Of a DNA stretch of 64,000 nt, positions 37,610 through 47,382 are shown in pieces (the stretch's first letter is position 1; the number at the start of each line of letters is the position of its first letter). The DNA is from Psychrobacter immobilis (lineage in GTDB: Bacteria > Pseudomonadota > Gammaproteobacteria > Pseudomonadales > Moraxellaceae). Made by a program: the position numbers and the translations under genes. The notes beneath the pieces are model-generated. The model was not told the origin of the DNA. It saw only the letters and a program-made list of their open reading frames with translations, and ran no database searches. The DNA lies in contig CAJGZL010000001.1 in NCBI GenBank assembly GCA_904846145.1, positions 372,001-436,000 of the forward strand. The letters run 5' to 3'.

Positions 37610-38344
37610 TTATTTATAATACCGCTGCTTAATACTCTCAGCCGACTCTCCGCGCCAGTAATCAAAGCGTAGCTGCCACATTAGCAGTATTGTCTGCCAT
37701 GTGCCATGTTGCTGCCAACGCCGTGCCGAAGTAATGACTTTGCTTGTTAGACAAACAGGTTTAGCTACCCCTTTTAAGCTTTTGCATAGCTCAATGTCTT
37801 CCATCAACGACTGTTTAGGGAAACCACCTAATTGTTCAAACAGCGCTTTGCTTATAAAGATAGCTTGATCGCCTGTAGCGATACTTGTCAGTCTTGAGCG
37901 ACCATTCATCATAGCACCCACTAACCAGAGCATCGGGTTGCGACTGTCTAGCCGCACATCAAAGCGCCCCCACTCATAATTATTATCAGCTCTTTTCATT
38001 GCTAGTGAAATATCATTGATAGCAGTCATAGGTAACTGAGTATCCGCATGCAGGAACAACAATATATCGCCAGTCGCTTGCGCGGCGCCTGCATTCATTT
38101 GTACTGCACGTCCAGAGGGTGACTCAATAATTTGCCATTTTATATTCGATTTCTCACTGCTAAGAAAATCATTTATCAACACTTTAGCGACTGTAATTGA
38201 GCGATCAGTTGAGCCACCATCGACCATTATTATTTGCTGTGGCGCTGGCTTTAATCTAATAATGTTCTCAAACAAAAGAGGCAGATTGTCTGCCTCGTTG
38301 AGTATGGGAGTGATGATAGAAACGGTGTTCATATTTAGCGACAT
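37610..38344 (-). CDS. TIGR04283-type glycosyltransferase family 2
   Basis: Family 2 glycosyltransferase of 244 residues with VSIITPILNEADNLP (about 8-22), MVDGGSTD (about 39-46), LFLHADTQLP (DxD-like, about 91-100) and a terminal RRWQQHGTW motif. A second in-frame ATG at 38332 is also possible; the GAGG Shine-Dalgarno is too near the first and too far from the second to decide. No transmembrane anchor is obvious. It is part of the arsenosugar cluster. Confidence 0.87.
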   Translation of the reverse strand: MSLNMNTVSIITPILNEADNLPLLFENIIRLKPAPQQIIMVDGGSTDRSITVAKVLINDFLSSEKSNIKWQIIESPSGRAVQMNAGAAQATGDILLFLHADTQLPMTAINDISLAMKRADNNYEWGRFDVRLDSRNPMLWLVGAMMNGRSRLTSIATGDQAIFISKALFEQLGGFPKQSLMEDIELCKSLKGVAKPVCLTSKVITSARRWQQHGTWQTILLMWQLRFDYWRGESAESIKQRYYK

Positions 38345-38365
38345 TGCCTCTATTTTTTATTACCA

Positions 38366-39211
38366 TTATTTTTTATTTAAGTTCCAATCATAATTAGTAT
38401 AGCTAATTTTGGTTTTGCCATCTTTTAGATCAGCCGTTTGAGACTTATTAAGACCTAGTGATGAGCTATAACGACCTAAAAAACCTTCTAAGTCTTTAGT
38501 ACCGCGCCAATTGGTTTCAAAGTCCTCTTTATACCATTTGAATATTGGCGATACCTCAAGGGTACTGCCCTTTAGACGGTTACGACTGCTATCGGCTAGG
38601 AACTTACTAGTGACTTGCTCTAGCTGCTTATCGAGCTTACTAGCTGTAAAGGCATCATCTAATAACGCTGGGCAACCGATGCTAGCGCAGTTGACGGCAA
38701 AGTGAATACGAGGTTCGTTATAGCGCTTAGAGCCACGAATGAGATTATGCTCGATATCATCAAGCGAGCGCGTTTTACCTAATAATGAAATGAAGTTCTG
38801 TTTCCAAGGTGAGCCAAATACGCCGCCGATATCCTTGATCGATTTGATACCTGGGTATTTAGTTAAGACCAGCTCAACGGTACCTGCGTTATAGACATTG
38901 ATCAAAAATGCCAGTTGCTCATCCTTGCTCCATTTATTGAACTCAGACTGACTGACTTTACTAGTGGCGGCCATATAGCTATCGAGCTTGGCTTGATCCG
39001 CTTTCATGCCAGCGTAATTGACTACAGAGGCCTTACCACCGTTAGTCATCGTGACGTTTTTATTAAGTAAACTATCCCAGCTGCTGTGGTTAAAGTCGGC
39101 AAAGGCAGCCGTGCTGGATAACAAGATAGCGGCTGCAATGACAGGCTGTACTAGTAAGCCTTTAATTGAGCGCTTAGCAAAACGTTGGGTTGATCTATTC
39201 GATATTGACAT
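38366..39211 (-). CDS. DUF547 secreted protein
   Basis: Protein of 281 residues with a signal peptide (basic N-terminus, hydrophobic stretch about 20-37, cleavage after AFA). The DUF547 domain follows, with FLINVYNAGTVELVL and HFAVNCASIGCPAL (His and Cys typical of the family). DUF547 members may be thiol-dependent transferases or peptidase-like proteins; activity is unproven. GGAG precedes the ATG and the upstream gene ends only 4 bp before. Its repeated presence in ArsM/ArsS loci suggests a periplasmic role with the product. Confidence 0.85.
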   Translation of the reverse strand: MSISNRSTQRFAKRSIKGLLVQPVIAAAILLSSTAAFADFNHSSWDSLLNKNVTMTNGGKASVVNYAGMKADQAKLDSYMAATSKVSQSEFNKWSKDEQLAFLINVYNAGTVELVLTKYPGIKSIKDIGGVFGSPWKQNFISLLGKTRSLDDIEHNLIRGSKRYNEPRIHFAVNCASIGCPALLDDAFTASKLDKQLEQVTSKFLADSSRNRLKGSTLEVSPIFKWYKEDFETNWRGTKDLEGFLGRYSSSLGLNKSQTADLKDGKTKISYTNYDWNLNKK

Positions 39212-39215
39212 AATC

Positions 39216-41402
39216 TTAACTCCGTTTAAATTTATGGAATTTTTCTACCCAAGTTAAAAGCTTTTCGGGTGCATGATTGCGTTTCCACTCTCCTGCCACG
39301 TATTTATTAGCTTCACTCATAGTAGGATAGGTATGAATAGTGCCAAGGACTTTATTAAGTCCAAGGTTGTGTTTCATAGCAAGGACATATTCTGCGAGCA
39401 GCTCACCTGCATTACTGCCAACTATCGTCACGCCTAATATTTTATCTTTATTGGGTACCGTTAATACTTTGACCCAACCTGTCGCTTGGCTTTCAGTAAT
39501 CGCACGATCCAGATCGCTGATATCGTAGCGCGTGACTTCATATTTGATATTTTTCTCATTGGCATCGATCTCATTCAGGCCAACGCGCGCGACTTCGGGA
39601 TCAATAAAAGTGACCCAAGGGATTACCCGATAGTCCGCTTTGAACTTTTTAAACGTGCCAAACAGCGCATTAACTGCCGCGTACCAAGCTTGATGCGCGG
39701 CGACATGAGTAAACTGATAAGGGCCTGCCACATCGCCTGCCGCTAAAATATTAGGAAATTTGGTCTCAAGGTAATCATTGGTGACGATGGTCTTTTCGGC
39801 ATCGATGCCCAGATTATCCAGTCCATAGCCGGTCAGCCGCGACTGCCGACCCACTGCTATAATTATCTCATCAAACTCGATAGCAGACTCAATACCGTTG
39901 TGTTTAAGCGTTAAGCGGTTACTGCTCTGTCCGTCAGCCTCAATACCAGTACTGACACGTTCGCAGCGTACCGCATCATGCTCAAGTAGTACTCGTACCC
40001 CATCAGCTTCTAGGCAAGCCTTGGCGTACTCTGCTACCTCTAGGTCTTCTTTATTGAGCAGTTGCTCGCCACGCTGTACCTGTGTCACCTCTGAACCTAA
40101 GCGCGCAAAAGCTTGCGACAACTCACAGCCGATAGGGCCACCACCGACAATCACTAAGCGCTTGGGTGGACTTGACTGATGGCTAAGCTTTTCCCATAAG
40201 TTATCACTGGTTAAATAGTCAATGTTTTCTAAGCCTTCAATAGGCGGAATAAACGGCTTGCTACCTGCTGCAATAACGATACTACGAGTGCTTAGACGTT
40301 GAGTGCTGTTTGTGTCATTAGCATCATTACTGGCGATTTCTACCGTCCACGGATCGATAATCGTCGCATAACCTTTGATGACATCAACGCCAAGATCGGT
40401 ATAGCGCTCGACACTGTCATTGGGTTCTATAGTGGCAATGATTTTATGAATACGTGCCATAACTGACTTAAAATCATACTCAGCTTCTACATTTTGCAGA
40501 CCGTACTTTTCACCATGGCGCATGCTATTGGCCACTTTAGCGCTTTTGATTAGTGATTTACTGGGCACACAGCCATAATTTAGACAATCACCGCCCATCT
40601 TATGCGCTTCAACTAGTGTGACTTTGGCCTTAACTGTAGCGGCGATATAAGAGGAGACTAAACCTGCTGCGCCCGCGCCTATCACAACCATATTGCGATC
40701 AAAAGATTTGGGCTTAATCCAGCCTTTATAGACTTGACGCGCTTTATACCAGTTGAGTGCTTTTTTGGCGATTAACGGGAAAACAGCTAGTAGCGCAAAT
40801 GAGGCAAGCAATGTCGGTGAAATAATATCGCCAAGACTCTCAATCTGCGCCAGCTGCACGCCCGCATTGACGTAGACGAAAGTACCTGCCAGCATGCCGA
40901 TCTGACTCACCCAGTAGTAAGTCCAAGTCTTGATATTAGTGAGACCCATCAAGATATTGACAATAAAGAATGGAAATAGTGGCAGCAAGCGTAAGGTAAA
41001 TAAATAGAAACCGCCGTCTTTTTCGATACCCGCATTGATGCTATCTAGCTTACTGGCAAACTTGCTTTGGAAGCTTTCTCGCAACAGGTACCGCGCTGCA
41101 AGAAAGGCAAATAACGCGCCAACACTAGAGGCGAATGAGACTAACAGCAGACCCCACCATAGCCCAAACAAAGCGCCTGCGAGCAAAGTCATTAATGCGG
41201 CACCAGGTAATGAAAACGCAGCAATAAGTACATAGGCTAAGAAAAATAGTCCACCTACCAATAGTGGAGATTCGTTGCGCCACTCGTAGAACTGCCCTAG
41301 ACGTGCTTGGATACCTTCTAAGGTTAATAAATCGTTAAAGCCGAATAAGAAAAATCCAGCAATGACCAAAACGACCACTAGGACAATGAGTACCTTTTTC
41401 AT
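39216..41402 (-). CDS. TVP38/TMEM64 - dithiol FAD oxidoreductase fusion
   Basis: Protein of 728 residues from the ATG at 41402 (AAAGGA upstream; a start 42 nt earlier lacks support). Residues about 1-225 are a TVP38/TMEM64 (DedA-like) membrane domain with several helices. Residues about 235-728 are a mercuric reductase/lipoamide dehydrogenase-like flavoprotein with GAGAAGLVSSYIAA, redox pair GGDCLNYGCVPSK, IVGGGPIGCELSQ, the AAGDVAG FAD site and a C-terminal HTYPTMSE block. The fusion places disulfide or metal(loid) redox chemistry at the inner membrane. It lies 50 bp downstream of arsS in the arsenosugar cluster. Confidence 0.9.
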   Translation of the reverse strand: MKKVLIVLVVVLVIAGFFLFGFNDLLTLEGIQARLGQFYEWRNESPLLVGGLFFLAYVLIAAFSLPGAALMTLLAGALFGLWWGLLLVSFASSVGALFAFLAARYLLRESFQSKFASKLDSINAGIEKDGGFYLFTLRLLPLFPFFIVNILMGLTNIKTWTYYWVSQIGMLAGTFVYVNAGVQLAQIESLGDIISPTLLASFALLAVFPLIAKKALNWYKARQVYKGWIKPKSFDRNMVVIGAGAAGLVSSYIAATVKAKVTLVEAHKMGGDCLNYGCVPSKSLIKSAKVANSMRHGEKYGLQNVEAEYDFKSVMARIHKIIATIEPNDSVERYTDLGVDVIKGYATIIDPWTVEIASNDANDTNSTQRLSTRSIVIAAGSKPFIPPIEGLENIDYLTSDNLWEKLSHQSSPPKRLVIVGGGPIGCELSQAFARLGSEVTQVQRGEQLLNKEDLEVAEYAKACLEADGVRVLLEHDAVRCERVSTGIEADGQSSNRLTLKHNGIESAIEFDEIIIAVGRQSRLTGYGLDNLGIDAEKTIVTNDYLETKFPNILAAGDVAGPYQFTHVAAHQAWYAAVNALFGTFKKFKADYRVIPWVTFIDPEVARVGLNEIDANEKNIKYEVTRYDISDLDRAITESQATGWVKVLTVPNKDKILGVTIVGSNAGELLAEYVLAMKHNLGLNKVLGTIHTYPTMSEANKYVAGEWKRNHAPEKLLTWVEKFHKFKRS

Positions 41403-41452
41403 GCGTTGTCCTTTATAAAAAGATTCATCAATAAGTCTTATCAAAACTGAAT

Positions 41453-42445
41453 TTAAGCTTGCGCTTGTACCTCAACTTCATCGAGAGCGCCGCCACAGCT
41501 ACTACCCTGCCCTGCGGTGCAGCCGTAACAGTGATCACCAATAGCAATCTCATCACCACGCGGATTTTGGGTTAATAAATCGCTTAACTGTCGGCGTGAT
41601 TTATTCGGTACGGCAATCTCTAACTGCTGATTAAAGTCGCAATCGAATAGCTCCCCGAGCCAATTAACGCTAATAGTCTCGCGGCACATCACGTCTTTTA
41701 GATTGGCAGCAACATAATTGTCCTTTAGCAAATCCATATAAGGATGAAACTCATTCTTGGCGAGCAATACCGCGCCAAAGCGTTGAATCGGCATATTGGT
41801 TAGCGCAAACAATTGATTAAACTCAATATCGAAGTGCTCTTTTAATTCGCGCTTATAATCGGCCTCTAGCTGCTGCTGATCAGGCGGTAGTGTCGCGCCT
41901 TGCGGGTTATAAACTAGATTTAAGGTCAAACCGGAGCCTTCTCTGCCGTAACCCTTTCCATAACCTAGGGCATTGAGCTTATGCAATCCTAAAATACTGT
42001 CATCAAATGCACCTTTACCGCGCTGCTTATCGACGTTCTCTAGCGAATAACAAGGTAGTGAGGCGACTACTTCAACTTGATTATCTGCTAGGAACTGCGC
42101 CATATCTTCATAGCCTTCTTCCATAAGGATAGTAAGATTGCAACGGTCGATCACTTTTACCCCTAATGCTCGTGCCGCTTGCACTAGATATTTAAAGTCC
42201 TTATGCATCTCAGGCGCACCGCCTGTTAAATCTAGCGTATCAATACCTTGTGCCTGCAATACCTGTGGTATCAGCTCAACCAGCTCGCGTGACATCATCT
42301 CAGTACGGTACGGGCTAGCAGCTACATGACAATGAACACAGGACATATTACATAAATAGCCCATATTGACTTGCAGCGTCGTCAACGCGCGTCGTTTGAT
42401 AGCAGGAAAATCGGTGAATTCAAGCAGCTCAATAGTAGATTTCAT
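41453..42445 (-). CDS. arsS: Arsenosugar radical SAM enzyme ArsS
   Basis: Radical SAM protein of 330 residues with CNMSCVHCH cluster cysteines (about 32-40) and the DUF3641-type C-terminal domain holding CDF and a Cys-rich GDHCYGCTAGQGSSCGGAL segment (about 302-320). ArsS is known to add a 5'-deoxyadenosyl group to dimethylated arsenic, making the precursor of arsenosugars. Some relatives use selenocysteine in the C-terminal region; here only Cys is encoded. AAAGGA precedes the start. It is the catalytic centre of the minus-strand cluster from 43.8 to 35.8 kb. Confidence 0.92.
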   Translation of the reverse strand: MKSTIELLEFTDFPAIKRRALTTLQVNMGYLCNMSCVHCHVAASPYRTEMMSRELVELIPQVLQAQGIDTLDLTGGAPEMHKDFKYLVQAARALGVKVIDRCNLTILMEEGYEDMAQFLADNQVEVVASLPCYSLENVDKQRGKGAFDDSILGLHKLNALGYGKGYGREGSGLTLNLVYNPQGATLPPDQQQLEADYKRELKEHFDIEFNQLFALTNMPIQRFGAVLLAKNEFHPYMDLLKDNYVAANLKDVMCRETISVNWLGELFDCDFNQQLEIAVPNKSRRQLSDLLTQNPRGDEIAIGDHCYGCTAGQGSSCGGALDEVEVQAQA

Positions 42446-42620
42446 AATAATTTAGAATCCTTTCATTCGTTTATTCATTTACTTTTTTATTTGGCTTGCT
42501 TATGGCTTATCTTATGACTTATAAAATCTTGCTCTATATAGTTTATCTAATCAATAATACAGTATTGATTATAAATATTTATGATTAAAAACGTTACTTT
42601 TTCTATCTAGATGAATATAT

Positions 42621-43817
42621 TTACCGATTAGCTGACTTAACAAAACGCTTATCAATGTATCGTTTAAGGGTCCAAACCCAGCGCCCCTGAGTGCTATATT
42701 TACCCCAACTACCAATCGCATATTTATCACCGCAAGATAATAAATAAAGCGTACGATTTTTGGGTTTATATCTCTTTAAGGGCTTATCTGCCAAATACGC
42801 TAATAAGTTATTAGCCTCGACAGCACCACCAAACACGGCATGCACTCCTGAGTGCGCCATCTGCTTGTCGACGCGAGTGGCTACATCGCCAACGGCAAAT
42901 ACATTAGAATGCGAAACGCTTTGCTGCATCTCATTTACTGCAATAAAACCATCATCTACCGTTTGCAGAGCGGTATAATTCGTCCAAGCCGAACCTGTCA
43001 CCCCAGTAGCCGCTATCACCGCATTCATAGATAAGGTTTCCGTATCAGTATGTAGCTGACCCTCGCTATAGCCTTGCGCTCTAGCATAAATAACTTTGAC
43101 GTTGTGACGCTCAAGCTGACCGATAACTTTTTGTCGAAAACGCTCATTAAAGCTCGGTAATAAATGATCACCACAAACTAAATAGGCTTGATGGTTGTTA
43201 TTATGATTGTTGTTATTGCAATTAATTTGTTGCAACCTATATCGCGCCGCTAATACCAGCTCCACTGCTGCCGCGCCTGCCCCAACGATTGCCAAATGAT
43301 ACTGATCACAGCCCTTAGCGTCTGCAATAATCTGCTGCCAACGCTCAACGAATGGATAGATTGGACGAATAGGGATAACTTTTTTAGAGATATCAGCTTG
43401 CTCTTGATCATTATTCAGCCAGCGTATATCCGTATCGGCACCGGTATTTAGGGATAACAAGTCATAATCAAAGGTATTGTTTTTAGTCGTGCTCAACAAA
43501 GAGGAATCAGCCTCTACTTTAGCTAATTTTTGCTGAATAAAGCGCACGCCAGCCCTTTTGCATAGTGACTTAGCATCAATACTGATATCGGCAAGACTAT
43601 AATGACCCGCCATCCACCCAGGCAACATGCCTGAATAAATCGTTTGTGGCTGCTCAGTGACTAAGGTTATCTGTAAATGGTTCAAGCTATTTAAGCGATT
43701 CTTGGCATCAATAAGCTGACGTAGCAAACCGATATGAGCGTGACCTGCTCCTACTAGTAATAGTTTTCGTGGTAGCGACTTTTGTGATGGTGGCTTCGGT
43801 GATGGTGAGTTTTTCAT
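42621..43817 (-). CDS. FAD-dependent oxidoreductase, SelD-N-terminal type
   Basis: NDH-2-like flavoprotein of 398 residues from the ATG at 43817. It starts LLLVGAGHAHIGLLRQL, the hallmark of the family that in other bacteria is fused to the N-terminus of SelD. It continues with PQTIYSGMLPGWMAGHY, IVGAGAAAVELVL and FAVGDVA. No SelD part is present here. A longer in-frame extension would overlap the divergent amidohydrolase gene and was rejected. It lies 175 bp upstream of arsS on the same strand and may supply electrons to the cluster (inference). Confidence 0.85.
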   Translation of the reverse strand: MKNSPSPKPPSQKSLPRKLLLVGAGHAHIGLLRQLIDAKNRLNSLNHLQITLVTEQPQTIYSGMLPGWMAGHYSLADISIDAKSLCKRAGVRFIQQKLAKVEADSSLLSTTKNNTFDYDLLSLNTGADTDIRWLNNDQEQADISKKVIPIRPIYPFVERWQQIIADAKGCDQYHLAIVGAGAAAVELVLAARYRLQQINCNNNNHNNNHQAYLVCGDHLLPSFNERFRQKVIGQLERHNVKVIYARAQGYSEGQLHTDTETLSMNAVIAATGVTGSAWTNYTALQTVDDGFIAVNEMQQSVSHSNVFAVGDVATRVDKQMAHSGVHAVFGGAVEANNLLAYLADKPLKRYKPKNRTLYLLSCGDKYAIGSWGKYSTQGRWVWTLKRYIDKRFVKSANR

Positions 43818-43980
43818 AAATAATGCTTTTATTCGTTTAAAAGAGTGGTTCAATTCTGTTGAAAAATATAATCGGTTAAGATTAAACCATAAGTTAATAT
43901 AATTTTGGGTCAGTCTATTGTACGATGCTAGGGCGTGTTTGATAATTTGGTTACTTGACAACCGTCTCAAGGATGAATCT

Positions 43981-45231
43981 GTGAGCTTTTTAGCAAATCA
44001 ATCAGTAGCAAAAAACTTATTTAAACCCACCTTTTTGAGCGTGGCACTGCTCGCTATAGTTGGGTGCAGCCAGATCGCTGATACGACAGCAGAGACTCCC
44101 AAAATTACGGCATTAAGCGAACCTACAGAGGATTCAGACTCATCAGCCGTCGTTTATTACAATGGCGATATCATTACTATGGAAGGTGATAAGCCGCAAA
44201 TGGTTGAAGCGGTAGTGACTAAAGGTGGCAAAATTGCTTACGTTGGTAGCCTAGATGAGGCGCAATCGAAATACGCTAATGCCGCGCAAGTCGATCTCAA
44301 AGATCAAACCTTATTGCCAGGCTTTATCGATCCGCACAGCCATTTTGGCATGGTGTCCAATACGGTAGGACAAGCTGACCTCAATCCGCCACCTGTCTGC
44401 AAAATCGATAGCATCGACAAGATTCTCGCGGCATTAAAGGCTTATAAAAAAGATAACAATATCGCAGATGGCGAATGGATATTTGGTTGGGGTTACGATG
44501 AGACGCAATTAGCGGAAGATCGTCATCCGACCAGGAATGAGATCGATAGCGTACTGCCTGACAATCCTGTCTATCTGCAACATACCAGCGGTCATATGGG
44601 CGTGGCAAACTCCAAAGGCTTAGCCGAAATGGACATCACAGCCGAGAGTAAAGCACCAGAAGGTGGCAATATTGCTCGAGTCAAAGGCTCAAATGAACCT
44701 AATGGTCTCGTGCAAGAAACTGCGATGTATCCCTTCGTGCGTAATTTGCTAGAAGTGCTAGCGCCCAAACAAGCCGAGTTTTTTGATCGAACGCAAGACT
44801 ACTACGCTGAGAATGGGGTTACCACTGCGCAAGATGGCTCGACCACCCGTGATGCCATTAAGTTCTTTCAATCACAAGCAGATGCAGGCAAGCTCAAAAT
44901 TGACTTAGTATCCCTAGCTGGCGTTAGCGACTTAGATGAGAATTTAGCCGATAATGACTTTGTCTGGAAAACCTATCAAAACGGCTTCAAAGTACAAGGG
45001 ACTAAGATTATCGCTGACGGCTCACCGCAAGGTAAGACCGCCTACTTTAGTCAGCCGTATCTAGCACCAGTGCCTGATTGTGATAGTGACTGCAAAGGGT
45101 CTTTAACCGTAGGTAAACTCGCTGACTTGGTTATTTTGGACGCCAATCCATTAACGATTGAGCCAAGTAAGCTAAAAGACGTCAAAGTGATGCAGACCAT
45201 TAAAGAAGGTAAAACGATTTATCAGCGCTAA
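43981..45231 (+). CDS. Internally deleted amidohydrolase lipoprotein
   Basis: Protein of 416 residues from a GTG at 43981, chosen because AAGGATG lies upstream and it exposes a lipoprotein signal ending LLAIVGC. It resembles YtcJ-type metal-dependent amidohydrolases: LPGFIDPHSHFG is the metal HxH, HTSGHMGVANSKGL follows, and the C-terminus has GKLADLVILDANPL. Family members are usually about 550-620 residues; here the region between SQPYLAPVPD and the final GSLTVGKLAD is missing, including the later metal-binding His and Asp blocks. It is therefore probably inactive, a decayed gene that remains in frame. Confidence 0.78.
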   Translation: MSFLANQSVAKNLFKPTFLSVALLAIVGCSQIADTTAETPKITALSEPTEDSDSSAVVYYNGDIITMEGDKPQMVEAVVTKGGKIAYVGSLDEAQSKYANAAQVDLKDQTLLPGFIDPHSHFGMVSNTVGQADLNPPPVCKIDSIDKILAALKAYKKDNNIADGEWIFGWGYDETQLAEDRHPTRNEIDSVLPDNPVYLQHTSGHMGVANSKGLAEMDITAESKAPEGGNIARVKGSNEPNGLVQETAMYPFVRNLLEVLAPKQAEFFDRTQDYYAENGVTTAQDGSTTRDAIKFFQSQADAGKLKIDLVSLAGVSDLDENLADNDFVWKTYQNGFKVQGTKIIADGSPQGKTAYFSQPYLAPVPDCDSDCKGSLTVGKLADLVILDANPLTIEPSKLKDVKVMQTIKEGKTIYQR

Positions 45232-45351
45232 TACGATAGAATAGATAAAAACAGCTATAATCGTTTGAAAGATGGTTTATAGTCCTATCTATAGAGACGT
45301 AACTATAACTCTTTTTAAATTTTATTGATTGCAAGATTTTAGGAATCTTTT

Positions 45352-46311
45352 ATGAGTACAACCGAGCAAATCACCTCCTCAGATAACAGTCATTATCTGC
45401 ATCATACCTTTTTTGAGCCCGCTGCTAAGCCCGCGGATACTACAAAAGATAGCAAAGTAAAAGCAACACTGCTTATCGTGCATGGTATGGCAGAGCATAG
45501 TGGTCGCTATACTGAATTTGCCCAGTTTTTAGCAGACAATGGTATCGCTGTTGTTACCTATGACCAGCTAGGTCACGGGCAGACCGTCAAGTCAGAAGAT
45601 GAGCTGGGGTTTTTCGGTCATGAGCATCCGATGCAGTCGTTATTAAAAGACGTTATCATCATGGCGGATAGCATCAAGTCGCGTCACCCTGATGTGCCAC
45701 ATTTTATTATGGGTCATTCAATGGGTTCGTTTATCGTGCGTACGGTGCTCAAGCACCATTCCCATGACTTTTCAGGGGCGATCCTTATGGGCACAGCGGA
45801 TACTAACCCTCTCATCAAGCTCATATTACCTGTCAATAAAATACTGGCAAAGGCCGCTCCCAAAAAGCCTAATACGCTATTTGCTGAGACGATGAATAAG
45901 CTACTCAATAGTAAACTACTAGATCGCAGCTCATCATCATCTTTCGCTTGGTTAAGCAAAAACGAAGCTAATATCGCCGCGTACGAGGCCGATCCCCTTA
46001 CGGGTTTTGAATTTACTAATAATGGCTTTTTGACTTTATTTTCATTGATGCAATCAGGGCTGAATAAAGGTTGGGCAACTACCTTTAACCAAGACTTTCC
46101 ACTGCTATTTGTCAGCGGTAAAAACGATCCTATCGGTAATATGGCTCGCGGTATACGTGCTGTGGTTAAGCGCTTACAAAATCAAGGCTTTAGCAAAGTG
46201 AGCAGTCAGCTGTATCCTAATATGCGTCATGAGCCCTTACATGAGCAAGAAAAAACTATCGTTTATCAAGATATTTTAAACTGGTTAGACGAAGTAAGTC
46301 ACTCAGAGTAA
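45352..46311 (+). CDS. Alpha/beta hydrolase, monoacylglycerol lipase-like
   Basis: Serine hydrolase of 319 residues with the LIVHGMAEHSGRY oxyanion motif (about 42-54), TYDQLGHGQT, nucleophile elbow GHSMGS (about 122-127) and terminal MRHEPLHE His. This pattern is typical of lysophospholipase/monoacylglycerol lipase PldB-like proteins. No signal peptide is seen, so it is cytosolic. AGGAATC precedes the ATG. Precise lipid substrate unknown. Confidence 0.87.
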   Translation: MSTTEQITSSDNSHYLHHTFFEPAAKPADTTKDSKVKATLLIVHGMAEHSGRYTEFAQFLADNGIAVVTYDQLGHGQTVKSEDELGFFGHEHPMQSLLKDVIIMADSIKSRHPDVPHFIMGHSMGSFIVRTVLKHHSHDFSGAILMGTADTNPLIKLILPVNKILAKAAPKKPNTLFAETMNKLLNSKLLDRSSSSSFAWLSKNEANIAAYEADPLTGFEFTNNGFLTLFSLMQSGLNKGWATTFNQDFPLLFVSGKNDPIGNMARGIRAVVKRLQNQGFSKVSSQLYPNMRHEPLHEQEKTIVYQDILNWLDEVSHSE

Positions 46312-46410
46312 GCCCTTATTCTATGACGCAATTTGCTAAAGACGGCTAAATTAGCGACAATAAGCCTGCATTTAGTCAAAATTTTACTTAATAACTTTTC
46401 AAGGATTTTT

Positions 46411-47232
46411 ATGTCATTACAACAGACCATCGAACAAGCTTTTGAAAACCGCAACGAGTATAGTCCAACTACCATGCCACAGGATGTACGTAGTGCTATC
46501 GAGCAAGTGCTTGAGCAGCTAGATAACGGTAGCTTGCGAGTCGCTGAAAAGAAAGATGGCGAATGGGTTGTCAATCAATGGGCCAAAAAAGCGGTTTTAT
46601 TATCATTTCGCCTAAATGACAATTATGTTCAAGCCGCTGGTGACCACGTACAGTTCTATGACAAAGTACCGACTAAGTTTGCTGACTGGACTGAAGCACA
46701 GTTCAAAGAAGCTGGCGTGCGCGTCGTACCGCCAGCAGTCGCCCGCAAAGGCTCTTACATCGCAGCAGGCGCAGTACTAATGCCGTCTTATGTCAATATC
46801 GGTGCGTATGTCGATCAAGGCGCGATGGTAGATACTTGGGCGACGGTTGGCTCATGTGCGCAAATCGGTAAAAACGTCCATCTATCAGGCGGTGTCGGCA
46901 TCGGTGGTGTATTAGAACCCTTACAAGCCAACCCTACTATTATTGAGGACAATTGCTTCATCGGCGCGCGCTCTGAGATCGTTGAAGGTGTGATCGTTGA
47001 AGAAGGCGCGGTCATCTCTATGGGCGTCTACATTGGTCAATCAACCAAAATTTACGACCGTGAGACGGGCGAGATTCATCGTGGTCGCGTGCCAGCAGGC
47101 TCAGTAGTAGTGCCTGGTAGCTTACCTTCAGAAGATGGCACACACAGTTTATATGCTGCTATCATCGTCAAAAAAGTCGATGCGCAAACCCGTGCTAAGA
47201 CATCAGTTAATGAGTTATTACGTTTGGCGTAG
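46411..47232 (+). CDS. dapD: Tetrahydrodipicolinate N-succinyltransferase
   Basis: Lysine and diaminopimelate pathway enzyme of 273 residues from the ATG at 46411, which has AAGGA 5 nt upstream; a 78-nt longer in-frame ORF lacks support. It transfers a succinyl group to tetrahydrodipicolinate. The central left-handed beta-helix is visible as hexapeptide repeats ([21 protein letters not shown] and onwards, about 130-210), and [13 protein letters not shown] is near the C-terminus. It acts as a cytosolic trimer. A strong terminator follows. Confidence 0.95.
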   Translation: MSLQQTIEQAFENRNEYSPTTMPQDVRSAIEQVLEQLDNGSLRVAEKKDGEWVVNQWAKKAVLLSFRLNDNYVQAAGDHVQFYDKVPTKFADWTEAQFKEAGVRVVPPAVARKGSYIAAGAVLMPSYVNIGAYVDQGAMVDTWATVGSCAQIGKNVHLSGGVGIGGVLEPLQANPTIIEDNCFIGARSEIVEGVIVEEGAVISMGVYIGQSTKIYDRETGEIHRGRVPAGSVVVPGSLPSEDGTHSLYAAIIVKKVDAQTRAKTSVNELLRLA

Positions 47233-47263
47233 TTCAAATTAAGATAAGTCATAGCTGATTATC

Positions 47264-47299
47264 AAAAGGTACTTAGATTATTCTAAGTACCTTTTTTTT
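47264..47299 (+). terminator. Terminator of dapD
   Basis: AAAAGGTACTTAGA and TCTAAGTACCTTTT form a 14-bp stem with a TTAT loop and a T-run. Confidence 0.92.
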
Positions 47300-47382
47300 A
47301 GACGAGGACGCTGCTTTCATGTTATAAAGGCGAAATATCAGATTAAGAGCGCTAATCTGCAACCGTTTTACTTGGCTTAGAA

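Noticed and set aside
43818..43970. Upstream extension of the FAD oxidoreductase to 43970
   Set aside because: The extension would overlap the divergent amidohydrolase ORF, lacks a ribosome site, and precedes the conserved FAD-binding start.
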